Shown: piece after piece, positions 14,663 to 23,347 of the stretch
Position numbering within the stretch: position 1 is the first letter of the stretch
Layout: every line of letters starts with the position of its first letter
Notes under the pieces: model-generated
Databases searched by the model: none
What the model saw: the letters and a program-made list of their open reading frames with translations, nothing else
Told to the model about the DNA's origin: nothing
Translations under genes and position numbers: made by a program
IMG/VR virus record: IMGVR_UViG_3300036771_000168
Location: 1-44,307 of that record
DNA: 44,307 nucleotides
Source: a virus
Strand: one strand, 5' to 3'

Positions 14663-14940
14663 CATGGCAAACGCTCCTGATTAACGTCAACGCCATTACC
14701 TGCATTCTGATTTGTATCCGCCTGTTGTTTTTCCGCAAACGCGGCGGACGCCATCGTCCGGGCATGGCCTGGCTGGCATACGGATTAATCCTCGGCTCGG
14801 CATGGACAGCGTTTCGCATCTGGCACGGCGTTTATGTGCAGGTCGATTATGGCGAGCTAATCATGAATATTTTCGTCTGCGTCATCATCTGGCGTGCCCG
14901 TGGCAATGTAGCGAAAGTGACGGGCGAAACAGTGGTGTAG
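14659..14940 (+). CDS. Three-span phage holin-like protein
   Basis: This 93-residue protein has membrane segments at about residues 5-25, 35-55 and 66-80, with [20 protein letters not shown] and [11 protein letters not shown] typical of the 3-TM phage holin family (Phage_holin_3 type). It is translationally coupled to the preceding holin-like gene. One of the two may be the holin and the other an antiholin or partner; the sequence does not tell which. Confidence 0.78.
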   Translation: MTWQTLLINVNAITCILICIRLLFFRKRGGRHRPGMAWLAYGLILGSAWTAFRIWHGVYVQVDYGELIMNIFVCVIIWRARGNVAKVTGETVV

Positions 14941-14962
14941 CGAGTTAATTCCGGAAAATCAT

Positions 14963-15592
14963 ATGAACCAACAACAATTTCAAATGGCGGCTGGCATCAG
15001 CGCCGGGTCAGCTGCGCGCTGGTTTCCCCATATCGATGCTGCATTAAAAGAGTTTGGAATCACGGCCCCGGCTGACATCGCTATGTTTATTGCTCAGACA
15101 GGGCATGAAAGCACTGGATTCACCCGGCTGGTGGAAAGTATGGATTACGGTGTTGATAACCTGTCCGGTTTTATCCGTGCCGGGCGTATCACAAAAGATC
15201 AGGCCAGTGCGCTTGGCCGCAAAACCTATGAGAAGTCGCTACCGCTGGAACGCCAGCGTGCCATCGCTAATCTTGTGTATAGCAACCGCCTCGGTAATAA
15301 AGCTGCCGGGGATGGATGGAAATATCGGGGGCGTGGCCTGATTCAGATCACCGGGCTGGAGAATTACCGCACCTGCGGCGGCGCGCTGAAACTTGACCTT
15401 GTGACTTCGCCGGAGCAGCTCGAACAAGAGCTTCAGGCAGCGCGCTCAGCAGCATGGTTTTACACGTCAAAAGGCTGCTTGGACTATGGCGCTGATGTAA
15501 ATCGAGTGACGCGCATTATCAATGGCGGACTCAATGGCATCGACGACCGCAGGCTACGCTACAACAAAGCGCGTGCGGCGCTGCTGGTATGA
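14963..15592 (+). CDS. Endolysin, glycoside hydrolase family 19
   Basis: The 209-residue enzyme cleaves peptidoglycan at the end of the lytic cycle. Family features are [11 protein letters not shown] with the catalytic acid E49, a second acid E58, and [18 protein letters not shown] (about residues 114-131). No signal peptide is present, so export depends on the holin. The C-terminus overlaps the spanin gene by 4 bases. GH19 enzymes of this size are common in enterobacterial siphophages. Confidence 0.92.
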   Translation: MNQQQFQMAAGISAGSAARWFPHIDAALKEFGITAPADIAMFIAQTGHESTGFTRLVESMDYGVDNLSGFIRAGRITKDQASALGRKTYEKSLPLERQRAIANLVYSNRLGNKAAGDGWKYRGRGLIQITGLENYRTCGGALKLDLVTSPEQLEQELQAARSAAWFYTSKGCLDYGADVNRVTRIINGGLNGIDDRRLRYNKARAALLV

Positions 15593-16044
15593 CGTTCTTC
15601 AACTGTAAAACCTTCGCTGTTGGCATGCTGATTGTGATGATGGGAATCACTGCAAAAATCGCTTCACACGAAAAGAAGCGCGCCGACGCAGCCGAGCTTA
15701 ATCTAGCGCAAGCCACCAGCACTATTGCCGATTTAACTACCCGGCAACGCGACGTAGCCGCCCTCGATGCGAAATACACCGGAGAACTACAAATTGCTCA
15801 TGCGACTATTGAAGGGTTGCAGCGCGATGTTGCTGCTGGCTATAAGCGGCTGCACATCAACGCAACTTGCAAGCCAGTGTCCAAATCCTCCAGTGCCGCC
15901 GGCGTGGATGATGCTACCGGCCCCGGACTTACTGACGCCGCTGAACGGAATTATTTCGATCTCCGGCAGCGAATAGAAACAAGCGGGAAAATGATTGCTG
16001 GATTGCAGGACTACATCAGGCAGCAGTGCAGGAGGGGAAATTGA
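15589..16044 (+). CDS. Rz: Rz-like inner-membrane spanin
   Basis: The 151-residue protein has an N-terminal membrane anchor (about residues 6-24, [17 protein letters not shown]) and a long periplasmic coiled coil with [18 protein letters not shown], the Rz signature. It would join with the embedded Rz1 lipoprotein to fuse inner and outer membranes at lysis. It overlaps the endolysin gene by 4 bases. Confidence 0.88.
   Translation: MTFFNCKTFAVGMLIVMMGITAKIASHEKKRADAAELNLAQATSTIADLTTRQRDVAALDAKYTGELQIAHATIEGLQRDVAAGYKRLHINATCKPVSKSSSAAGVDDATGPGLTDAAERNYFDLRQRIETSGKMIAGLQDYIRQQCRRGN
15800..15976 (+). CDS. Rz1: Rz1-like outer-membrane spanin lipoprotein
   Basis: Nested in the Rz-like gene in another frame, this 58-residue protein has a lipoprotein signal ([18 protein letters not shown], lipobox LAISGC) and a proline-rich short mature part ([14 protein letters not shown]), as in lambda Rz1. 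The ATG at 15800 gives a proper signal peptide; an in-frame ATG at 15767 would put eleven extra residues before it. Confidence 0.85.
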   Translation: MRLLKGCSAMLLLAISGCTSTQLASQCPNPPVPPAWMMLPAPDLLTPLNGIISISGSE

Positions 16045-16271
16045 ACGTAGAGAACCTGGCTAAAGCCTATCACCTGAAGAATCATCTTAATGAGCTCGAA
16101 CGGCAGAAAGAAACAATCGGCGGTGGCGGCGGGTTGGGTATCACTATCCAGTCAGCCTACCAGGACGCCGATTTCATTGAAGCCATCAGGGCAGCAGCTA
16201 TGGCTGAACTAGATAAGCGCATAAACGCGAAGAAAGCCGAGCTGGCAAAACTTGGCGTTACTTTCGATTAA
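16041..16271 (+). CDS. Small helical late protein, TTG start
   Basis: The 76-residue protein ([20 protein letters not shown]...) is helical and has a run of five glycines at about residues 27-31. A TTG start at 16041 is chosen because AGGAGGGG lies immediately before it and it overlaps the spanin stop (TTGA); GTG at 16026 would sit before that ribosome binding site. The function is unknown. It follows lysis genes in many related prophages. Confidence 0.65.
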   Translation: MNVENLAKAYHLKNHLNELERQKETIGGGGGLGITIQSAYQDADFIEAIRAAAMAELDKRINAKKAELAKLGVTFD

Positions 16272-16595
16272 ATGTATCCGGCATTACAGCAGGCATTCAC
16301 TGAGTGCCTGTGATAATGTCAAATTGTGGTGAATGCGCAGGCTGATGCGCGCCCGCTGCGGGGTTCCCAAGAGGCCATTAAACGCAGACATAACTTGCGG
16401 CAATCCGAAAGGACTGAACGCCGGAGATCAGCACCGGCCACCACACACATTCTGAGCCACTGGCATCCGCTGGTGGTTTTTTTATGCGCATCGCACGCGC
16501 ACATCGAAGAAAGTCTTTCAGCAGTGAGCCTGGGCAAACCGTTAACTTTCGGCGGCTTTGCCGTGCGACAGGCTCACGCCTAAAGGAAATGAAAT
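16272..16595 (+). other. Gap between lysis and morphogenesis genes
   Basis: This stretch has no convincing gene. It holds a terminator at 16457-16483 (CCACTGGC pairs with GCTGGTGG including two G-U pairs, then seven T) and a G+C-rich part at 16340-16440 that could fold. The last 20 bases give the ribosome binding site AAAGGAAA of the next gene. Confidence 0.55.
16457..16483 (+). terminator. Terminator after the lysis cassette
   Basis: An 8-bp stem with ATCC loop (16457-16464 with 16469-16476) is followed by TTTTTTT. In a Q-modified transcript it would be read through. Confidence 0.75.
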
Positions 16596-17240
16596 ATGAA
16601 ACATATTCAACTCAAAGACGTCATGAGTAGCCTGCGTATCGTAACGTATGAAAATGGCTATGTAATCTATAATGCTGCCGGCAAAGCGAAATATGACGTA
16701 GTTGGCCTTCGCGTTGAAGTTTACGGTATCCCAGAATATTTCCCAGAACGGATCAGTTTGGAAGGCGGCCAGGCCAGCGGTGTAAACGGTGAATACCGTA
16801 TCAATGATTGCAATGGCTCTCCTGCGCTTGTAGTCGGTAAAATTGATAAACAGGGAATGAAAGCAGGCCCGGTTAATATTGAACTGAATATTGATACTAC
16901 TGATGCTCAGAAAAAGCTTGATGAGATAGAAGTGGCTTTCAAAGACAGCAAAGCTTTCGAATTTCTTTCCGGCAAAGCTTATATCAATGAAGCCCTGATC
17001 ACCCCTGGCGAAGTAGAAAATGCGCAAGTCGGAGAGGCGGTGCTCATGGGCCAACCAGTAACTAACAACATCACATTCAATGGCCCGATGAATATCGGAG
17101 CAGAACATAACATCGAAAGCATTATCAAAAATGCCATCAGCAGCGACAAATTGAGGGACGAGGTTAACGAAATCATTCGCAAAGCAATCAGCAATGAGCT
17201 TCGTCCTGGTGGTTCCATCTTCAGTGCCATGAAGGGTTAG
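16596..17240 (+). CDS. Phage protein with tape-measure-like C-terminus
   Basis: I do not recognise the 214-residue protein as a whole. Residues about 20-60 look like a beta domain (YENGYVIYNAAGKAKYDVVG). A short helical stretch follows PVNIELNIDTTDAQKKLDEI, which resembles the opening of tape measure proteins. The last residues, LRPGGSIFSAMKG, match the end of this phage's tape measure protein (IRPGGTIWNATKG). It sits between lysis and glycosyltransferase genes, 2 bases before the latter. A virion or tail-tip role is possible. Confidence 0.65.
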   Translation: MKHIQLKDVMSSLRIVTYENGYVIYNAAGKAKYDVVGLRVEVYGIPEYFPERISLEGGQASGVNGEYRINDCNGSPALVVGKIDKQGMKAGPVNIELNIDTTDAQKKLDEIEVAFKDSKAFEFLSGKAYINEALITPGEVENAQVGEAVLMGQPVTNNITFNGPMNIGAEHNIESIIKNAISSDKLRDEVNEIIRKAISNELRPGGSIFSAMKG

Positions 17241-17242
17241 CT

Positions 17243-18700
17243 ATGCAGGTCACTATCGACGGTGTCCCATATGCGCCTGTCTGCCAACAAGTGGCCCGCA
17301 TCGGTATAGCGATAACGACTCACAATCGCGCTGACGTTCTGGCCCGTGCCATTGCTCAACACCAACAATATTTACCGCCCGGCGCGCTGGTGGTTGTTAT
17401 CGACGATGGATCATCGCCTGCGGCTGTAGTGCCTGACGGTGTGCATCTCATTCGGCATGATAAATCGCTGGGCATTGTTGCTTCCAAAAACCGCAGTCTT
17501 GAGACGCTGGTGGATGCCAGTTGCGAACACTTTTTCTTATGGGACGATGATGCCTGGCCGATAGCGCCGGGCTGGCACCTGCCTTATATCGAATCACCTG
17601 AGCCCCACCTTGCCTACCAGTTTCTGGACCTGGTCGGGACGAGAAAGCTTAAGGATATGGCAGTGCTGTATCGCGACGAACGCCACGTTGCCTACACCGG
17701 CCAGCGGGGCGTGATGCTGTATTACCACCGCAGCGCTATCGAGAAGGTAGGCGGATTCGATCCGGTCTACGGTCGCGGAATGTACGAGCATCCCGATCTG
17801 GCCCTGCGCATCCATAACGCTGGGCTGACGTCCTGGGCGTTTGCTGATGTGGCCGGTTCGGCTGCGCTGATTCACTCAATGGACGAACACGAAGAGGGTG
17901 TGCGCTCTATCCCGCGGCCTGAGCGTGAGGCGCTGGCGAAAGCCAATGCGGTTATCTACAGCGCCCGGAGGGACAGCGGCTATACGGCTTATGTGCCGTT
18001 CCGCACCCAGCAGGACGTAGTGATCACCACGCTACTGACCAGCCAGCCAGATCCCCAGCGCCAGGCGAAAATGGCGGCTGATTCTGGTCTGCTGAATGCG
18101 TGGGCCTCGTCTGTTCGTGGTGCTGCTGCTGTGGTGCTGGCCGATGAGCTAACTGCGGCACCCGCTGGCGCAAGCCTGGTTAATGTGCCGCCTCTGGACA
18201 TGAGTCCTTACTTTGCGCGCTGGCTGCATATCTTCCAGCACCTACGCGATCACCCTGAATACCGGCTCGTCTGGTGTACCGACGGTACAGACGTTGAGAT
18301 GCTGCGCGAACCATGGGCAGAGATGGAACCCGGCAGGATTTACGTTGGTTCTGAGCACAAGGTTTACGCCGATGAATGGATGAAAGCCAATCACCACGGC
18401 AAAGCCTACAGCGAGTTCTTCGACCAGTACCGCGATGAGCCGCTGCTGAATGCCGGGCTACTGGGCGGCAGCCGGGCCGACGTGATGGAGTTCGCCCACC
18501 GCATTATTCGCCTGCACTACCGCATCGAGAGCCAGCGCTTCTGGAAGGTGGAGGCGGCCCCGGCAACGATGGTTGATATGGGCGCGTTCGGCATTGTGGC
18601 GAAGTCGTTTGGCGAGCGGGTAGTTACCGGGCCAAAGGTCCACACCATTTTTAAAACTGACGGTATAGGCAAGGAGCATGCATGGTTTCGCCACAAGTGA
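17243..18700 (+). CDS. Glycosyltransferase, GT-A fold family 2-like
   Basis: The 485-residue protein has an N-terminal GT2-type domain (about residues 18-230): GIAITTHNRADVLARAI, VVIDDGSS (D54, D55) and the metal-binding FLWDDDAWP (D101-D103), then YGRGMYEHPDLALRIHNAG. The C-terminal half (about 255-485) is a second domain with VWCTDGTDVEML, also sugar-transferase-like. No membrane segment is present, unlike O-antigen-modifying phage transferases of the Gtr type. The ATG follows the previous stop by 2 bases, and the end overlaps the next transferase by 19 bases. Confidence 0.85.
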   Translation: MQVTIDGVPYAPVCQQVARIGIAITTHNRADVLARAIAQHQQYLPPGALVVVIDDGSSPAAVVPDGVHLIRHDKSLGIVASKNRSLETLVDASCEHFFLWDDDAWPIAPGWHLPYIESPEPHLAYQFLDLVGTRKLKDMAVLYRDERHVAYTGQRGVMLYYHRSAIEKVGGFDPVYGRGMYEHPDLALRIHNAGLTSWAFADVAGSAALIHSMDEHEEGVRSIPRPEREALAKANAVIYSARRDSGYTAYVPFRTQQDVVITTLLTSQPDPQRQAKMAADSGLLNAWASSVRGAAAVVLADELTAAPAGASLVNVPPLDMSPYFARWLHIFQHLRDHPEYRLVWCTDGTDVEMLREPWAEMEPGRIYVGSEHKVYADEWMKANHHGKAYSEFFDQYRDEPLLNAGLLGGSRADVMEFAHRIIRLHYRIESQRFWKVEAAPATMVDMGAFGIVAKSFGERVVTGPKVHTIFKTDGIGKEHAWFRHK

Positions 18701-19302
18701 AGTTTGTTGTCGTCAGCCATCACATTCGGTGCGCCATGGCTACCCGCCTTGCTAATCAGCTGGGCGCACATCTGCTGACTGATGAAGAGAACCACGGCGC
18801 CAACTGGAATCATCGCCGCGCGCTTGAGTGGGCCGCCGGGCAGGATTGCCGGGTTGTTGTGCTGGAAGATGATGCCCAACCGGTTGCCGGCTTTACCGCA
18901 CTGGTGGCTAATTGGCTGACCCGCTTTCCGGATAGCCTTTGCTCTTTCTATCTGGGCACTGGCCGCCCGCCTCAGTATCAAATGCAGATAGCCGAGCGGC
19001 TTATCATTGCCGATAAGAATCGTTCGGACTACATCACGTTACCACGGCTGATACATGGCGTGTGCTACAGCGTACCGCCACAGCATATCGAGCGCGTCCT
19101 CGAACGATGGGACAGCAGCAAGGCAGCCGACTATGCGGTGGGTGATGCCCACGGCGGCCCGGTCATTTATCCGTGTTATTCACTCGTTGACCATGCTGAT
19201 GGGGAGCCTGTAGAGAGGCCGATGGATGGCATGCCGCGGACTGAACGCAGGAGAGCATGGCGACTCGCTGGAAGGCCGGAGATAAACCAATGCCAGCATT
19301 GA
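18682..19302 (+). CDS. Second glycosyltransferase, GT25-like
   Basis: The 206-residue protein carries VVVLEDDAQPV (E62, D63, D64), the metal-binding motif of family 25-like sugar transferases, in a compact alpha/beta fold, with HGVCYSVPPQHIERVLE further on. It is soluble. It overlaps the previous glycosyltransferase by 19 bases and the HNH gene by 46 bases, so three genes are tightly coupled. The acceptor is unknown: virion protein, DNA base or a host polymer are all possible. Confidence 0.78.
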   Translation: MVSPQVKFVVVSHHIRCAMATRLANQLGAHLLTDEENHGANWNHRRALEWAAGQDCRVVVLEDDAQPVAGFTALVANWLTRFPDSLCSFYLGTGRPPQYQMQIAERLIIADKNRSDYITLPRLIHGVCYSVPPQHIERVLERWDSSKAADYAVGDAHGGPVIYPCYSLVDHADGEPVERPMDGMPRTERRRAWRLAGRPEINQCQH

Positions 19303-19640
19303 TACCGAGAGCATGTCGTAAGCGTGGATGTGCTGGCACAACAACAGACCGCGCCGGTTACTGTGAGAAGCACCGCAATGAAGGTTGGCAGCAGCACCAG
19401 CGCGGTCAGTCCAGGCATGAGCGTGGCTATGGCACAAGCTGGGACAAACTGAGGCCACTCATTCTGGCGCGCGATAAATACCTGTGTCAGAACTGTCAGC
19501 GCTCAGGACGTATTGCGCCGGCAAAAACAGTGGACCACATCACACCCAAGGCACATGGGGGGACCGATGAACCATCGAACCTCGAAAGCCTTTGCTGGCC
19601 TTGCCACAGAGCTAAGACCGCGCTCGAAAGAGTAAAATGA
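19257..19640 (+). CDS. HNH endonuclease
   Basis: The 127-residue protein has zinc-binding cysteines (C77-x2-C80, C113-x2-C116) around the HNH core TVDHITPKAHGGTDEPSNLE (D93, H94, N108, H117). In HK97 the equivalent gp74 lies next to terminase and stimulates cutting at cos. The ATG at 19257 follows AGGAG. It lies upstream of TerS as in HK97-type phages. Confidence 0.92.
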   Translation: MATRWKAGDKPMPALIPRACRKRGCAGTTTDRAGYCEKHRNEGWQQHQRGQSRHERGYGTSWDKLRPLILARDKYLCQNCQRSGRIAPAKTVDHITPKAHGGTDEPSNLESLCWPCHRAKTALERVK

Positions 19641-19797
19641 TAGCGATTATCATTTGTGAGTGACCGGGGGAGGGGCGGGTTGAGAGTTCAGCCCTCTCGG
19701 CCTTCAGGACCGCCGCCTTACCTCTTTCCAGATCGCCGCAGGTTAGAAAACTTTTTTTTGGGGTCCCCCAGCAGATGATTAATAGGAGTTTTCGATT
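19641..19797 (+). other. Candidate cos region
   Basis: The 157 bases between the HNH gene and TerS hold a palindrome (AAATGATA at 19635-19642, TATCATTT at 19648-19655), a G-rich stretch (CCGGGGGAGGGGCGGG at 19664-19679), another palindromic segment (GGGGTCCCC near 19760) and a run of T. HK97-type phages have cos in this interval. The exact nick positions cannot be assigned by eye. Confidence 0.45.
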
Positions 19798-20295
19798 ATG
19801 TCTGGACCACCGAAAACCCCGACCCATCTACGTTTGGTAAGGGGTAACCCATCAAAGCGCCCAATTAACAAAGACGAACCAAAACCCGCTACTGGGGTAC
19901 CCCCAACACCAAAGCATTTTGATAAGCAGGCAAAATACTGGTTCAAGCGAATGGCTGAAGAACTGGATGCTGTTGGCGTTCTGACTCAGCTTGATACCCG
20001 AGCCCTTGAAATGCTGGTTGAGGTTTACACCGAATACCGGCATCACTGCGAAACGCTTGACCGTGAGGGTTACACCTACGCTGTTTATAGCGAAGAGGAT
20101 CGGGATGAAGGCAAGGAGCGGGAAATCCGAATGATAAAGCCACATCCCGCCTCAATGATGAAAGCGGATGCATGGAAGCGGCTGCGCGCAATGCTTGCCG
20201 AATTCGGTATGACGCCTGCCAGCAGGTCAAAGGTGAGCGTTAAAAATGCCGATGAGGTTGATCCTCTGGCTGAATTTATGAAAGCGAGAGATTAA
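19798..20295 (+). CDS. terS: Terminase small subunit, P27 family
   Basis: The 165-residue protein begins with the P27-family segment PKTPTHLRLVRGNPSKRP followed by PPTPKHFD, then a helix-rich core (AKYWFKRMAEELDAVGVLT) and the C-terminal MLAEFGMTPASRSKV typical of the family. It recognises phage DNA for packaging with TerL. AATAGGAG precedes the ATG, and the stop overlaps the TerL start by one base. Confidence 0.93.
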   Translation: MSGPPKTPTHLRLVRGNPSKRPINKDEPKPATGVPPTPKHFDKQAKYWFKRMAEELDAVGVLTQLDTRALEMLVEVYTEYRHHCETLDREGYTYAVYSEEDRDEGKEREIRMIKPHPASMMKADAWKRLRAMLAEFGMTPASRSKVSVKNADEVDPLAEFMKARD

Positions 20296-22031
20296 TGGCA
20301 AAGGTTGCAGAAGGTATACGGTACGCCGAACGAGTCGTGGCCGGGGAGATTATAGCCTGTGAGTTTGTCAGGCTAGCCTGCCAGCGTTTTCTGGATGATC
20401 TGAAAAGCGGCGAAGCCCGCGGCATATTCTTCAGTGAGCCCAGGGCGCAGCACATACTGAATTTTTATAAATTTATCCCACACGTCAAAGGGGCGCAGGC
20501 CGGGCAACCTATAGAACTGATGGACTGGCATATTTTCATCCTTATCAACATTTTTGGGTTTGTCATTCCGCTGGTGAATGAGGAAACAGGTGAGGTCGTG
20601 CTGCGCAACGATGGCAGCGGGCGACCGGTAATGGTTCGTCGTTTCCGTACTGCCTATAACGAAGTTGCGCGTAAAAACGCAAAATCCACACTCTCCTCCG
20701 GCGTTGGCCTCTATATGGCTGGGGCGGATGGTGAGGGCGGTGCAGAAGTTTACTCAGCGGCTACGACCCGAGACCAGGCAAGGATCGTGTTCGAAGATGC
20801 CAAGAATATGGTCAAAAAAGCAAAGGCTACGCTGGGCCGCTTGTTTGAATTTAACAAACTGGCGATCTATCAGGAGCAAAGTGCTTCTAAATTTGAGCCT
20901 CTTTCCAGTGATGCGAATAACCTGGACGGTCTGAATATTCACTGTGGCATAGTTGACGAGCTGCATGCTCACAAAACCCGTGACGTGTGGGATGTTCTTG
21001 AAACCGCCACCGGCGCTCGCCTTCAGTCACTTTTGTTCGGTATTACTACCGCAGGTTTTAACAAAGAAGGCATTTGCTACGAACTGCGCGACTACGCTAT
21101 CAAAGTGCTGCGCGGCCTGGTGAAGGACGACACCTTTTTTGCCATTGTTTACACGCTGGATGAAAACGACGATCCGTTTGATGAAACGGTCTGGCAAAAG
21201 GCAAATCCTGGCCTCGGTATCTGCAAGCGCTGGGACGACCTGCGCCGACTGGCAAAAAAAGCCAAAGAGCAGGTTTCCGCGAGGGTTAATTTTTTCACCA
21301 AACACATGAATATCTGGGTTACCGCTGAGTCTTCCTGGATGGACATGATGAAGTGGGAAAAGTGTGCCTTTATCGCACCGGTCCATGAGTTGAAAACTTA
21401 TCCGCTTTGGGTCGGTGTCGACCTGTCGAACAAAATTGATATTTGCGCAGCTGTTAAGATCTGGCGTTCGCCGGATGGTCATGTGCATGGCGACTTTAAA
21501 TTCTGGCTGCCGGAAGGTCGACTTGAGAAATGCTCCCGGCAAATGGCCGAGCTTTACCGGAAGTGGGCCGAACTGGATAAGCTCACTCTCACCGACGGGG
21601 ATGTTATCGATCATGCGCAGATTAAAGAGGAAATCCAGGCCTGGGTGTCAGGCGAGAGCCTGAAAGAAATTGGTTTCGATCCCTGGAGTGCAACGCAGTT
21701 CAGCCTTGCGCTTGCTGAGGAAGGGTTGCCGCTGGTGGAGGTCCCTCAGACCGTCAGAAACTTCTCTGAAGCAATGAAAGAAGTAGAGGCGCTGGTTTAC
21801 GGTGGACGCTTCCACCACAGCAACCATCCGGTAATGAACTGGATGATGTCGAATGTAACGGTGAAGCCCGACCGCAATGACAACATATTCCCGAATAAAT
21901 CGACACCCGAAGCGAAAATAGACGGTCCTGCGGCGCTGTTCACTGCAATGAGCCGCCAGCTCGTAAACGGTGGCAACGATCAGCAGGACCTCAGCGGATT
22001 CTTTGATAACCCCATCATGGTAGGTTTCTGA
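20295..22031 (+). CDS. terL: Terminase large subunit
   Basis: The 578-residue motor-nuclease has an ATPase domain with Walker A-like EVARKNAKSTLSS (about residues 123-135) and Walker B CGIVDELHAH (D221, E222). The C-terminal RNase H-like nuclease begins at LWVGVDLSNKIDICA (D376) and includes IGFDPWSATQF. The size and sequence fit the HK97-type TerL family. It overlaps both TerS and portal genes by one base, giving coupled translation. Confidence 0.95.
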   Translation: MAKVAEGIRYAERVVAGEIIACEFVRLACQRFLDDLKSGEARGIFFSEPRAQHILNFYKFIPHVKGAQAGQPIELMDWHIFILINIFGFVIPLVNEETGEVVLRNDGSGRPVMVRRFRTAYNEVARKNAKSTLSSGVGLYMAGADGEGGAEVYSAATTRDQARIVFEDAKNMVKKAKATLGRLFEFNKLAIYQEQSASKFEPLSSDANNLDGLNIHCGIVDELHAHKTRDVWDVLETATGARLQSLLFGITTAGFNKEGICYELRDYAIKVLRGLVKDDTFFAIVYTLDENDDPFDETVWQKANPGLGICKRWDDLRRLAKKAKEQVSARVNFFTKHMNIWVTAESSWMDMMKWEKCAFIAPVHELKTYPLWVGVDLSNKIDICAAVKIWRSPDGHVHGDFKFWLPEGRLEKCSRQMAELYRKWAELDKLTLTDGDVIDHAQIKEEIQAWVSGESLKEIGFDPWSATQFSLALAEEGLPLVEVPQTVRNFSEAMKEVEALVYGGRFHHSNHPVMNWMMSNVTVKPDRNDNIFPNKSTPEAKIDGPAALFTAMSRQLVNGGNDQQDLSGFFDNPIMVGF

Positions 22032-23335
22032 TGAAAAATAAAAAGCATCCCGGCAAGGTGAAGTCAGCCTTGCTGAACTGGCTGGGTTTGCCCATCAGCC
22101 TTACCACTGGCACGTTCTGGCAGGAGTTTTACGGAACAAGCAGCAGCGGTAAGGTCGTCACCGCCGATAAAGCGATGCGACTCTCAGCCGTCTGGGCCTG
22201 CGTTCGCTTGCTCAGTGAATCAGTATCAACGTTGCCGCTTAAAGTTTATGAAAGACAGCCCGACGGGTCGAGAAAACTGGCGCAGAGTAATGCTGTGTAT
22301 CAGGTGCTTTGCCGGCGGCCCAATCCTGAAATGACACCATCCCGCTTTATGCTGATGGTTGTAGCCAGCATCTGCCTGCGCGGGAATGCATTTGTCGAGA
22401 AGTTGTTTATCGGTAGCCGGCTGGTTTCCCTGGTCCCGCTACTTCCACAGAACATGATCGTAAAGCGGCTTGATAACGGACGTCTGCAATACACGTATAC
22501 GGAGAGCGGTAAACCGAGAATTATTTCACCCGACCGTGTTATGCACATTCGCGGTTTCGGCCTGGATGGTGTCTGCGGCATGATGCCAACCATGGCGGGC
22601 GTAGACGTATTTGGCGCGGCCATGTCTGTAGATGAAGCCGCGGCGAAGATTTTCGAAAATGGCCTCCAAAGCTCCGGCTTCCTCGCTGCCGATGGTGCGC
22701 TGAATGAGGAGCAGCGTGAACGCCTGCGCGGGTACATGGCCAAGTTCATCGGCTCCAAAAATGCCGGGAAAATAATGGTGCTTGAGGGAGGCATGAAGTA
22801 CCAGAACGTCACCATGAACCCGGAGGCCGCCCAGCTACTCGAGTCCAGGTCTTTCAGCATTGAGGAGATTTGCCGCTGGTTCAGAGTTCCGCCGTTTATG
22901 GTTGGTCATACGACGAAGCAAAGCAGCTGGGCTTCAAGCCTGGAAGGGATGAACCTTCAGTTTCTCACTCACACGCTGCGGCCGCTGCTGATCAATATTG
23001 AGCAGGAAATTTCACGCTGTCTCCTAAACGGCGACGAAGATGTTTTTGCAGAATTTTCTGTTGAAGGTCTGCTGCGAGCAGATAGCGCAGGGCGGGCGGC
23101 TTACTATACCAGTGCGTTGCAGAATGGCTGGATGAGCCGCAACGATGTACGACGCCTTGAGAATTATCCACCGATCCCGGGTGGAGATATTTATACCGTC
23201 CAGCTCAATCTGACCGCGCTGGAAGACCTGAGAAGCAACAACGTTGCCGCCCAGGCGATGGCCCTGAAAAACCTGCATAGCGAAATTTTCCCGGAAATTC
23301 CTTTCGAACAGTCGCCTTTTAAACAGGCAGCTTAG
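22031..23335 (+). CDS. Portal protein, HK97 family
   Basis: The 434-residue protein matches HK97 gp3-type portals: TADKAMRLSAVWACVRLLSE, PLKVYERQPDG, RRPNPEMTPSRF and the C-terminal wing with FRVPPFMVGH and SSWASSLEGMNLQF. It forms the dodecameric ring where DNA enters. The length is close to HK97 gp3. The start overlaps the TerL stop. Confidence 0.95.
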   Translation: MKNKKHPGKVKSALLNWLGLPISLTTGTFWQEFYGTSSSGKVVTADKAMRLSAVWACVRLLSESVSTLPLKVYERQPDGSRKLAQSNAVYQVLCRRPNPEMTPSRFMLMVVASICLRGNAFVEKLFIGSRLVSLVPLLPQNMIVKRLDNGRLQYTYTESGKPRIISPDRVMHIRGFGLDGVCGMMPTMAGVDVFGAAMSVDEAAAKIFENGLQSSGFLAADGALNEEQRERLRGYMAKFIGSKNAGKIMVLEGGMKYQNVTMNPEAAQLLESRSFSIEEICRWFRVPPFMVGHTTKQSSWASSLEGMNLQFLTHTLRPLLINIEQEISRCLLNGDEDVFAEFSVEGLLRADSAGRAAYYTSALQNGWMSRNDVRRLENYPPIPGGDIYTVQLNLTALEDLRSNNVAAQAMALKNLHSEIFPEIPFEQSPFKQAA

Positions 23336-23347
23336 GAGCTCTAACCC

